Assembly (NCBI RefSeq): GCF_963082655.1
Contig: NC_081552.1
Span: forward strand, 63,182,799 to 63,246,798
Direction: 5' to 3'
Origin: Stomoxys calcitrans
Lineage: Eukaryota > Arthropoda > Insecta > Diptera > Muscidae
Length of the DNA: 64,000 nucleotides
Shown one piece after another: positions 35,924-47,023 of this stretch. The notes below the pieces were generated by a model, which saw nothing but the letters and a program-made list of their open reading frames with translations, had not been told where the DNA came from and made no database searches. Position 1 is the stretch's first letter, and each line of letters starts with the position of its first letter. The translations under genes and the position numbers were made by a program.

Positions 35924-37214
35924 AACAAGTAAAAGCGTGCTAAGTTCGGCCGGGCCGAATCTTACATACCCTCCACCATGGATTGCATTTGCCGAGTTCT
36001 TCTCCCGTCATCTCTTCTTAGGCCAAAAAGGGTATAAGAGAAGATTTGCTCTGCTATTATTATTTATATTATTACATGTTGGAGACCTGTGTAAAATGTC
36101 AGCCAATTCGAATAAGAATTGCGCCCTTTAGGGGCTCAAGAAGTAAAATAGAGAGATCGATTTATATGGGAGCTGTATCGGGCTATAGACCAATTATGAT
36201 CATAATAAACACGTATGTTGATGGTCATGAGAGGATCCGTAGTACATAATTTCAGGCAAATCGGATAATAATTGCGACCTCTAGAGGCTCAAGAAGTCAA
36301 GATCCCAGATCGGTTTATATGGCAGCTATATCAGGTTATGGACCGATTTGAACCATACCTGGCACAGTTGTTGCATGTCATAAAGAAAAACGTCGTGCAA
36401 AATTTCATTCCAATCGGATAAAAATTGCGCCTTCTAGAAGCTCAAGAAGTCAAGACGCAAGATCGGTTTATATGGCAGCTATATCAGGTTATGGGCCGAT
36501 TTGAACCATACTTGGCACAGTTGTTGAATGTCATAAAAAAACACGTCGTGCAAAATTTCATTCCAATCGGATAAGAATTGTGCACTCTAGAGGCTCAAGA
36601 ATTCAAGACCCTAGATCGGTTGACATAGCAGCTATATCAGGTTATGGGCCGATTTGAACCAAACTTAGCACAGTTGTTGGATATCATATCAAAATACTAC
36701 GTGCCAAATTCATTCAAATTCGATAAGAATTGCGCCCTCTAGAGGCTCAAGAAGTCAAGACCCAAGATCGGTTTACATGACAGCTATATAAGGTTATGGA
36801 CCGATTTGAACCATACTTGGCACAGTTGTTGGATATCATAACAAAACACGTCGTGCAAAATTTCATCCCAATCGGATAAGAATTGCGCACTCTAGAGGCT
36901 CAAGAAGTCAAGACCCAAGATCGGTTTATATGACAGCTATATCAAAACATGGACCGATATGGCCCATTTACAATACCAACCGACCTACACTAATAAGAAG
37001 TATTTGTTAAAAAATTTCAAGCGGCTAGCTGTACTCCTTCGGAAGTTAGCGTGCTTTCGACAGACAGACGGACGGACGGACAGACTGACGGACATGGCTA
37101 GATCGACATAAAATTTCACGACAGTCAAGAATATATATACTTTATGGGGTCGCAGACGAATATTTCTAGTAGTTACAATCAGATTGACCCCATCTTATGG
37201 TGGAGGGTATAAAA
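35924..37214 (-). mobile_element. Family A HINE, complete
   Basis: H-end AACAAGTAAAAGCGTGC with palindrome, subterminal CACCATGGATTGCATTTGCC block, about six A units, a GACAGACGGACGGACGGAC tract, and T-end CATCTTATGGTGGAGGGTAT at 37214. Confidence 0.88.
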
Positions 37215-37409
37215 ATTATACTCAATGCTGAGATCAAAAGAACAAAACATTTACTCTCAAAATAATTGAATCTCTTATACTTTACTGTAACATTTAACTC
37301 ATAGAAACAATAATATTCATTCGTACACTCGAAAATTAAAGTTAGTTCATGTTCGCTAAATAATTTAAACTGGACTCTTTCCATCAAATAATTGAAATAA
37401 ACTAAAATA
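37215..37409. other. Short AT-rich spacer
   Basis: No recognisable feature. Confidence 0.5.
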
Positions 37410-38427
37410 TGTAAAGTGAAACATGCTAAGTTCGGCCGGGCTGAATCTTATATACTCCCACCATGGATCGCATTTGTCGAGTTCTTTTCCCGGCATCTCT
37501 TCTTAGGCAAAAAAGTAGATAAGAAAATATTTGCTCTGCTATTAAAGCGATAGCAAGATATGGTCCCGTTTGGACGAAAATTAAATAATATTTTGGAGAT
37601 CTGTGTAAAATGTCAGCCAATTCGAATAAAAATTGCGCCCTTTGGGGGCTCAATAAGTAAAATAGAGAGAACGATTTATATGAGAGCTGTATCGGGCTAT
37701 AGACCCATTCAGACCATAATAAAAACGTATGTTGATGGTCATGAGAGAATCCGTCGTACAAAATTTCAGGCATATCGGATAATAATTGCGACCTCTAGAG
37801 GCGCAAGAAGTCAAGATCCCAGATCGGTTTATATGGCAGCTATATCAGGTTATGAACCGATTTGAACCTTATTTGACACAGTTGTTGAAAAAAATTCCCA
37901 GATCTGTTTATATGACGGCTATACCAGGTTATGAACTGATTTAAAGCATTTTTGGCACAGTTGTTGGATATCATAACAAAATACTTCGTGCAGAAATTCA
38001 TTCAAATCGGATAAGAATTGCTCCCTGTAGAAGCTCACGAAGTCAAAACCCAAGATCGGTTTATATGACAGCTATATCAGGTTATGGACCGATTTGAACC
38101 ATGTTTGGCACAGTTGATGGATGTCATAATAAAACACGTCGTGCGAAATTTCATTCCAATCGGATAAGAATTGCGCACTTTAGAGGCTCAAGAATTCAAG
38201 ACCCAAGATCGGTTTATATGGCAGCTATATCAAAAAATAGACCGATATGGCCCATTTACAATACCAACCAAATGAAGCTTTAATTTTTACTGGTTTGATA
38301 GGAGTTTGGTATGTAAAATAAAGTTGTGCCTTTCAACTAAACTTATTTTGCATAATTTTTTAGCAGAATGTGGCTTGGAGTGTTGCTAAGATTCGGCCTG
38401 GCCGAACTTAGCACGCTTTTACTTGTT
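37410..38427. mobile_element. Second inverted A/A2 foldback (H-end at both sides)
   Basis: Left: a slightly decayed A H-end (palindrome GGCCGGGCTGAA) and A units in - orientation to about 38266. Right: the A2-specific tail GCATAATTTTTTAGCAGAAT in + orientation, with palindrome and CTTTTACTTGTT at 38427. No T-end or (GTCY)n is present. Same layout as 482-2350 but with different internal breakpoints. Confidence 0.75.
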
Positions 38428-39272
38428 ATACCCACCACCGAAGGATGGGTGTATATTCATTTTGTCATTCCGTTTGCAAAACACCGATAGGTCCATTTCC
38501 TACCCTATAAAGTATATATATTCTTGATCAGTGTAAAAATCTAATATGAACTAGCCTTGTCCGTCCGTCTGTCTGTTGAAATCACGCTACAGTTTTTAAA
38601 AATAGAGATATTGAGCTGAAACTTTTGCACAGATTCTTTTTTTGTCCGTAAGCAGATTAAGCTCGAAGATGGGCTATATCGAACTATATCGTAACATAGC
38701 CCTAATATAAATCGATCCGCCGATTTAGGGTCTTAGGCCCATAAAAGCCACATTTATTATCCGATTTTTTCTTAAATTTGGGATAGTGAGTTGTGTTAGG
38801 CTCCTCAACATTCTTCTTCTATTTGGCTCAGATTGGTCCAAATTTGGATATAGCTGTCATGTAGACCGATCCTCCGATTTAAGGTCTTAGGCCCATAAAA
38901 GCCACATTTATTATCCGATTTTGCTGAAATGTGGGACAGTGAGTTGTGTTGGGCCGCTCGACATTTTTCTTCAATTTGGCCCAGATCGGTGTTGATTTGG
39001 ATATAGCTGCCTTATAGACCTATTTTCGATTTAAGGTCTGTAGCCCATAAAAGCCGCATTTATTGACAGATTTTAGCCAAATTTGAGAAAGTGACTTTTG
39101 TTGGGCCCTTCGGCATCCTTCTTCCATTTGGCCCAGATCGGTTTATATTTGGATATAGCTGCCATATAGACCGATCTCTCGATTTAAGGCGTTAGGCCCA
39201 TAAAAGGCGCATTTATTGTGGTGGTTGGTATTTAAAGTTCGGCCCGGCCGAACTTTACGCCTTTTTCTTGTT
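38428..39272 (+). mobile_element. Family B HINE, complete, short
   Basis: The T-end ATACCCACCACCGAAGG follows the previous H-end directly. GTCCGTCCGTCTGTCTG, about four B units and an intact palindrome lead to CCTTTTTCTTGTT at 39272. Confidence 0.85.
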
Positions 39273-39479
39273 TTTTGTTTCACTACCCTTTACAATGAGA
39301 AATACATTACACTATAAAGGTGTTCTTGCGAGTTTGACAACAAATTTCGGCATGCATGTGCATACAAAATACAGCACGCAGATATCAATTGCTTTACAGC
39401 ATATGAGCTATTGTGATTGAACAGCTGACGAAAAACAACATATGACACCCCCACGCTTCTCTTTCTGTACACCCTACAC
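39273..39479 (+). repeat. Spacer and broken T-end of a family D element
   Basis: The last bases before the gypsy LTR (TGTACACCCTACAC) join across the insertion to CACTACTGTACTATAGGG at 59283. Together they give a D-type terminal hairpin like the one at 15041. The rest is unrecognised. Confidence 0.55.
39476..39479. repeat. Target-site duplication ACAC (left)
   Basis: ACAC immediately before the LTR start TGTAATG. It matches ACAC at 59279-59282 right after the other LTR. Confidence 0.9.
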
Positions 39480-40509
39480 TGTAATGTAATGTCCCAGGAA
39501 GGAAATGATGCAAAGTTTTATTCTAATTCGAGGCATCCTAGTACTGATATACGGAGAGGACTGCGGGAGCCATTGAAGAGCTAGCATCAGTCGGGCGGGG
39601 GGATTCGGTCCTTCCATATAAAAGCCTTTTTCCCACTACACAAATTATTATAGACTCCCTTTTTTGTATCTAAAAAAAACAAGCTATTATCCAGAAACTA
39701 AACGGTGGGCCAAGCTAACTAGTTAAATGAAATCGCCCATAACTAGTCAGGAGAAAAACAAGAATTAAACAAAAGGCAAATGTATCTACCAATACGCTAC
39801 TCGAGCATAATTCCCACTGATGTCATTGTGAGATGCACATCGTTACCCACTCCAACCTATGTCTTCTTAGTGCAATATTTCATTGAAGACCCCTAGTATT
39901 CTTACCACACCTTTACTCTATGGTTTCGCACAAGAAAACATCTCATATTTTCCTTACCAATTCATCATGAAAGATACATAAAAATATTTATTGAATATAA
40001 TTAATAATTCAGAATCCATTTTGTTATAATAAATCAAAAAATACGTAACATTTTGAAAGCACTCTTATGAACGATAAATTCAGTTGCGTCCCTTAAGGGG
40101 TTAATTATACTTTTAGTATCTTTTAACTTCGATCGTATGATTTGACTGGGTTTCTATGCAAGCAAAACAAACATACAAACATTACATGAAAGAAATAAAA
40201 GAAATAATGGTATGTATGTTTGTACCATTGAATGGACAAAAAAAAAATATGCAAAGGCTGTGAGAGGCATAAATGAAATAACAATGTAAGTGTTATACTA
40301 ATTATTCTCAGTAGAATTACAAGGCAAAAAGTGTCATAATAAAGAGATATGATGCCGCCTACGATCTCTCACAGTCTCTTGGTTACTTAATGTTTGTATG
40401 ATTGTTTGTAACTATGGTTTATTAAAACACAAGACAACAAAAGAGCGCGAGACAAAAGTTGTATACATTTCTCTTCGTAAAAAAAAAACATAGCAAAGAC
40501 AAAACTTAC

Positions 40510-40564
40510 CAGCACTGCCGCTGCACGTAGAAGGCCTCCTCCATGTAGTGGGTGATGGTCATTG
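40510..40564 (-). other. Exon-like 55-bp segment in the LTR (copy 1)
   Basis: On the minus strand a T-run and ACACAG acceptor precede 55 bases, followed by a perfect GTAAGT donor. One frame gives ATG plus 16 codons (MTITHYMEEAFYVQRQC). All 17 codons end in G or C, in sharp contrast to the AT-rich LTR. This is the pattern of a captured host coding exon with its splice sites. I do not recognise the peptide. An identical copy is at 56978-57032. Confidence 0.5.
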
Positions 40565-42143
40565 CTGTGTATGGACAAAATTCAAAAAAAAAAACTATTG
40601 TCTCTGCTTTTGACTCTGCAAAAACTTGCAACTAAACCAACATTAAAGTATCTGTGTTTTAAACAGATATGCCCAAAATTTTACCCTCAAAGAAAAAAAG
40701 TAAAAAAAAAATGTAAATGAATAAATATATAAATAATTAGATATAAGATTTACGGTGATGGTATGTTCATTTTGATGAACGGTCAGTTGCAGGTCAGGTT
40801 AACAGGGCCGGGTATCTGGGTTTAAATATGGCATGGTATTTTTGTCGGATTTGATGTTGATTTATTTCCTTCTTAGAGCAATTAAAAAAATAAATGTGGC
40901 CAAGCCAAAAGGAAAACAATCGAGACAATCTGCACAATGACTTTTCCAACAATGGCACTGAAAAAGTCCTCGATGTGGAAATAAATAGTATTCTCGTTGC
41001 CTTTAAGGTGACGCAGTCAAAATGGATCCACAGTGATGATGATAGGCGTACGGCTCGTTCAAAAAGAAGAAGGCCTTAACAAAAAGACTTCGTGGCACAA
41101 ATATTTATCACGGGTTCAACCTTGCAACCTGATGCAGTCCAACTGGACAAACAGTGCAGATTATAAGCAACTTGGCATAAAGATGTGGCCGTGGCAAAAA
41201 ATATATGTCAGATTAAAATAGTTATCACGCTGCTCAATTGGCAGCGTGACTTTTCGATGTCTTGTGGCACTACTCTTGCGGTCCGGATGTTGTATGTTGT
41301 ATGCCTTGCTTCTTGGCACAAATAGTTTCGGGGAAAATGTATTGTAATATGCCGGTATATCCCCCAAGCAGCTGTCAGAGAAAAATCGATCCTAAAGCTG
41401 ACCAGATCTCTCCTGGATACACAAAATGTCGTGGGGAATCTTTAAAAAAAAAACATAACCTCTGTAAGGAAAATTTGGCATATCCTCTACAGAAAAGAAA
41501 TTCGTACCTTTTTTTCTTTCTTTAAACAAAATATTACGTCAAAAAAAATGTCGTTGTGAAACTGTTCACAGATCACTAAAGCACTAGTCACAAAACTTAG
41601 ATGATGCACCGAAAAAATTATGGTTTAAACAATACTCGATTTGATCTTTCCACTTTCGCAGTTGGCAAGTAAAAGGAAGTTATTAAGTTGGCTTTGTAAC
41701 TTCTAGCCTTCACTTTGCCTAAAAAAAGGTATCAAAGAAAACGTCAAAACCAACACTATTACTTGTTGCCAATTGCAATGGTAATTTCATGGTTGCCACC
41801 AATCAAATATCTCGGCTTGGCAACAAAACTCCTTTATCAAATGTCTATGCTACAAATAAAGAAATGCTGGGCAGAATCCAACTCAGACATTACCATAAAA
41901 AATATCTCCATAGAAATAATTCCTAATAAAATCTTCAAAAAAAAGGTTTGTACATGCCCAAGCCATGCATCAAATTTGACCGGCCGAATACTTGCTTGTA
42001 ATATTCAAGTGAGTGAGAGATAAGCACACCCTTTCTTTGTAAACATTGGTGGGTGGTTCATGTAAGCACCTGTAAAAAAAAACATCATCACAAAGCAGAA
42101 TGTGTGCAATAAAAAAATGATATCTGCCTTTCATATAACTGTC

Positions 42144-43374
42144 TTTTTATACCCTCCACCATAAGATGGGGGGTATACTAATTTCGTCATTCTGTTTGTA
42201 ACTACTCGAAATATTCGTCTGAGACCCCATAAAGTATATATATTCTTGATCGTCGCGACATTTTATGTCGATCTAGCCATGTCCGTCCGTCTGTCCGTCC
42301 GTCCGTCCGTCCGTCCGTCTGTCTGTCGAAAGCACGCTAACTTCCGAAGGAGTAAAGCTAGCCGCTTGAAATTTTGCACAAATACTTCTTATTAGTGTAT
42401 GTCGGTTGGTATTGTAAATGGGCCATATCGGTCCATGTTTTGATATAGCTGCCATATAAACCGATCTTGGGTCTTGACTTCTTGAGCCTCTAGAGTGCGC
42501 AATTCTTATCCGATTGGAACGAAATTTTGCACGACGTGTTTTGCTATGATATTCAACTACTGTGCCAAGTATAGTTCACATCGGTCCATAACCTGATATA
42601 GCTGCCATATAAACCGATCTTGGGTCTTGACTTCTTGAGCCTCTAGCGTGCGCAATTCTTATCCGATCAGAATGAAATTTTGCACGACGTGTTATGTTAT
42701 GATATCCAACAACTTTGCCAAGTATAGTTCAAATCGGTTCATAACCTGATATAGCTGCCATATAAACCGATCTTGGGTCTTGACTTCTTGAGCCTCTAGC
42801 GTGCGCAATTCTTATCCGATCAGAATGAAATTTTGCACGACGTGTTTTGTTATGATATCCAAAAACTGTGCCAAGTATGGTTAAAATCGGTCCATAACGT
42901 GATATAGCTGCCATATAAACCGATCTTGGGTCTTGACTTCTTGAGCCTCTAGAGGGCACAATTCTTATCCGATTTGAATGAATTTTTGCACGAAGTATTT
43001 CGGTATGATATCCAACAACTGTGCCAAGTATGGTTGAAATCGGTCCATAACCTGATATAGCTGTCATATAAACCGATCTGGGATCTGGATCTGGGATCTT
43101 CTTGAGCTTCTAGAGGGCGCAATTCGTATCCGATTTGGCTGAAATTTTGCATGACGTATTTTATTTTTACTATCAACAACTGTGTCAAATAAGGTTCAAA
43201 TCGGTTCATAACCTGATATAGCTGCCATATAAACCGATCTGGGATCTTGACTTCTTGTTTCTTATATCATTGTTTGCCTAAGAAGAGATGCCGGGAAAAG
43301 AACTGACAAATGCGCTCCATGGTGGAGGGTATATAAGATTCGGCCCGGCCGAACTTAGCATGCTTTTACTTGTT
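42144..43374 (+). mobile_element. Family A HINE inserted in the 3' LTR
   Basis: T-end at CTGTC-TTTTTATACCC, (GTCY)n at 42281-42328, A units with the GGATCTGGATCTGGGATC duplication, H-end with intact palindrome. The other LTR has uninterrupted CTGTCTTTTTCTCCTTTAAT at about 58606, which is the empty site. It is nearly identical to 26797-28341 but lacks about 300 bp before the TTTCTTATATC block. Confidence 0.93.
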
Positions 43375-43569
43375 TTCCTTTAATTCGTCCGCTATTCTAA
43401 ACAATGAATTATTTGTCTGCCTATAAAAAATAAAAAACTCTACTATTGATCACATTATGATCATAATCATCTTTGAAATTTTAAAAGTTTAGAATTCACT
43501 TGCAAATTATAAAAGACTTCTGGATTGTGTGGATAAAAAAGGCATATATTGCTGCATATGGAAATTAAA

Positions 43570-46510
43570 AACAAGTAAAAAGGCGTTAAGTTCGGCCGGG
43601 CCGAACTTTGGATACCCACCACCTCGGGTATATCTGTAAACCATCTTTCATCGAAATTCGGTGAAAATTTAACACCTTATGTCCCAAATCAGTTAAATCA
43701 AAATAAGTTCCGATTTGAACCATATACTAATAAGTACACTAGCTGTATCTAAAAATAGACCGATCAGAACTAAATATATACGACACGGATGTCGAAAAGC
43801 CTAACATAAGTTACTGAGTCAAATTTCAGTGAAATCGGATTATAAATGCGCCTTTAATGGGGCCAAGACTTTAAATCGAGATATCGGTCTACATGGCAGC
43901 TATATCCAAATTTGGACCGTTTTGGGCCAAGTTGCATAAAAATGTCGAAGAGCCTAACACAAAGCAATGTCCCAAATTTCGGCGAAATCGGAAAATAAAT
44001 GCCTCTTTTATGGTCCCAAAACCTTAAATCAAGAGATCGGTCTATATGGCAGCTATAATCAAATCTGGACCGATCTGTGCGATATTGCAGAACTATATCA
44101 AGGAGCTTAACTTAACTCACTGTCCCAAATTTCGGCGACATCGGACAATAAATGAGCATTTTATGGGTCCAAAACCATAAATCAAGAAATCGGTTTATAT
44201 GGCAGTTATATCCAAATCCTAACCGATCTGGACCAAATTGAAGAAAGATGTCAAAGGGCCTAACACAACTCAGTGTCCCGAATTTCATCAAAATCGTATA
44301 ATAAATGTGGTTTTTTGGGCCTAAGACCCTAGACCGGGGGATCGGTCTAATGGCAGCTATATCCAAATCTGAACCGATCTGAGCCACATTGACGAAGGAT
44401 GTCGAAGGGCCTAACACAACCCACTGCCCCAAATTTCAGCGAAATCGGATAATAAATGTGGCTTTTATGGGCCTAAGACCTTAAATCGGAGGATCGTTCT
44501 ATATGGCAGATATATCCAAATCTGGACCGATCTGAGCCACTTTGACGAAGGATGTCGAAGGGCCTAACACAACTCACAGTCCCAAATTTCAGCGAAATTG
44601 GATAATAAATGTGGCTTTTATGGGCCTAAGACCCTAAATCGGAGGATCGGTCTATATGGCAGATATATCCAAATCTGGACCGATCTGAGCCACATTGATA
44701 AAGGATGTCGGAGGGCCTAACACATCTCACTGCCCCAAATTTCAGCGAAATCGGATAATAAATGTGGCTTTTATGGGCCTAAGACCCTAAATCGGAGGAT
44801 CGGTCTATATGGCAGCTATATCCAAATCTGGACCGATCTGAGCCATACTGACGGAGGATTTTGAAGGGCCTAACACAACTCACTGTCCCAAATTTCAGCG
44901 AAATCGGATAATAAATGTGGCTTCTTTGGGCCTTAGACCCTAAATCGGAGGATCGGTCCATATGGCAGCTATATCCAAATCTGAACCGATCTGGGCCAAA
45001 TTGACGAAGTATGTTTAAGGGCCTAACACAACTCAATGTCCCAAATTTCAGTAAAATCGGATAATAAATGTGGCTTTTATGGGCCTAAGACCCTAAATCG
45101 GAGGATCGGTCTATATGGCAGCTATATCCAAATCTGAACCGATCTGGGCAAAACTGACGAAGGATGTCGAAGGGCCTAACACAACTCACTGTCCAAAATT
45201 TCAGCAAAAGCGGATAATAAATGTGGCTTTTATTGGCCTAAGACCCTAAATCGGCGGATCGGTTGGGGGGCTATATCAAGATATAGTCCGATTTAGCCCA
45301 TCTTCGAACTTAACCTGCTTATGGACAAAAAAAGAATCTGTGCAAAATTTCAGCTCAATATCTCTATTATTGAAGACTGTAGCGTGATTTCAACAGACAG
45401 ACGGACAGACGGACGGACATGTCTAGATCGTCTTAGATTTTTACGTTGATCAAGAATATATATACTTTATAGGGTCGGAAATGGATATTTCGATGTGTTG
45501 CAAACGGAATGACAAAATGAATATACCCCCATCCTTCGGTGGTGGGTATAAAAAGGATATAAGAAAAGATTTGCTCTGCTATTAGAGCGATATCAAGATA
45601 TGGTCCGGTTTGGACCACAATTAAATTATATGTTGGAGACCTGTGTAAAATATCAGCCAATTCGAATAAGAATTGCGCCCTTTGTGGGCTCAAGAAGTAA
45701 AATAGAGAGATCGATTTATATGGGAGCTATATCAGGTTATAAACCGATTCAGACCATAATAAACACGTATGTTAATGGTCATGAGAGAATCCGTCGTACA
45801 AAATTTCATTCCAATCGGATAAGAATTGCGCACTCTAGAGGCTCAAGAAGTCAAGACCCAAGATCGGTTTATATGGCAGCTGTATCAGGTTATGGACCGA
45901 TTTGAACCATACTTGGCAAAGTTGTTGGATGTCATAAAAAAACACGTCGTGCAAAATTTCATTCCAATCGGATAAGAATTGCGCACTCTAGAGGCTCAAG
46001 AAGTCAAGACCCAAGATCGGTTTATATGGCAGCTATATCAGTTTATGGACCGATTTGAACCATACTTGGCACAGATGTTGGATGTCATAACAAAACACGT
46101 CGTGCAAAATTTCATCCCAATCGGATAAGAATTGCGCACTCTAGAGGCTCAAGAAGTCAAGACCCAAGATCGGTTTATATGGCAGCTATATCAAAACATG
46201 GACCGATATGGCCCATTTACAATACCAACCGACCTACACTAATAAGAAGTATTTGTGCAAAATTTCAAGCGCCTAGCTTAACTCCTTCGGAAGTTAGCGT
46301 GCTTTCGACAGACAGACGGACGGACGGACGGACGGACGGACGGACGGACGGACGGACGGACGGACAGACGGACGGACATGGCTAGATCGACATAAAATTT
46401 CACGACGATCAAGAATATATATACTTTATGGGGTCTCAGACGAATATTTCGAGTAGTTACAAATAGAATGACGAAATTAGTATACCCCCCATCTTATGGT
46501 GGTGGGTATA
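43570..46510 (-). mobile_element. Chimeric B-A HINE, copy 1, in the 3' LTR
   Basis: H-end of B (AACAAGTAAAAAGGCG, palindrome), nine or so B units, and a complete B T-end at about 45550 (GGTGGTGGGTATAAAAAGG). This is fused directly to an A element that lacks its H-end and starts at AAAAGGATATAAGAAAAG. A units, a long GACGGACGG tract (about 46305-46380) and the A T-end follow at 46510. The empty site is visible in the other LTR (GAAATTAAAAAAAATAAAAT near 58803). Confidence 0.93.
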
Positions 46511-47023
46511 AAAATAAAATCTACACCCAAAAACAAATGTGAGTAGTTGGATATAATTTCAAGGAACATAATCTAATGTATTTTTTTCGGTGCGATGGCT
46601 GGAGTAAATGCATCGGGATGAAATTTAAGGAAAAAAAGTGCTGTCTTGGGAATGGTGAGTGATTAATGAAAACAAAGTGTATTGGTATGTCATTTGTCCC
46701 AGTGGCTCATAAGGTGAAAAAAGAAGGGACTACTATCGGACACATTCAGATAGTCTTTAGTCCGTGTAATGTAGAAATGAATTTTATAAATTGGAAGATA
46801 AAATTATCATCGCATAACTTTATAAAAAAAATGCTCAAATTTGAGTACACTGGTTGTGACGAATATCATCAAATAATCGGACGGACAGACGACATAAACT
46901 ATATATTCTGATAGATGAATATAGTCAAGCGAAGATAAAGTGTAGGTTTTCCTATTGGCCGTAAAGGTCCATTACAAACCAGATAATTCACCCAAATCTG
47001 GAAGTGAATTAGATGGAACTGAC

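Larger units (their letters stand above)
39480..46976 (-). repeat. 3' LTR of the gypsy element (interrupted twice)
   Basis: Matches the other LTR base for base over about 3.33 kb, except for a family A insertion (42144-43374), a chimeric HINE insertion (43570-46510) and a few point differences. The terminal inverted heptamer is TGTAATG/CATTACA. It is unusually long for a Ty3/gypsy LTR. It contains AT-rich DNA, a GC-rich exon-like block (40510-40564) and short antisense frames. Confidence 0.95.

Noticed and set aside
35653..35928. Minus-strand Cys-rich 91-codon frame
   Set aside because: Cysteines arise from the antisense of a basic, threonine-rich ORF1 tail; no domain.
44112..45036. Open frames in family B (SRFGYSCHIDRSSDLGS-like)
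   Set aside because: Same reason: translated 153-bp units. Identical frames at 53031-53955 and 63453-63773 reflect copies of one element, not a gene family.
39480..46976. Segmental duplication of host sequence around 39.5-47 kb and 56-59 kb
   Set aside because: Ends are TGTAATG/CATTACA, flanked by ACAC, with PBS and gag-pol between them, so these are LTRs.
46977..47023. An env gene between pol and the 3' LTR
   Set aside because: Only 47 bp are available.
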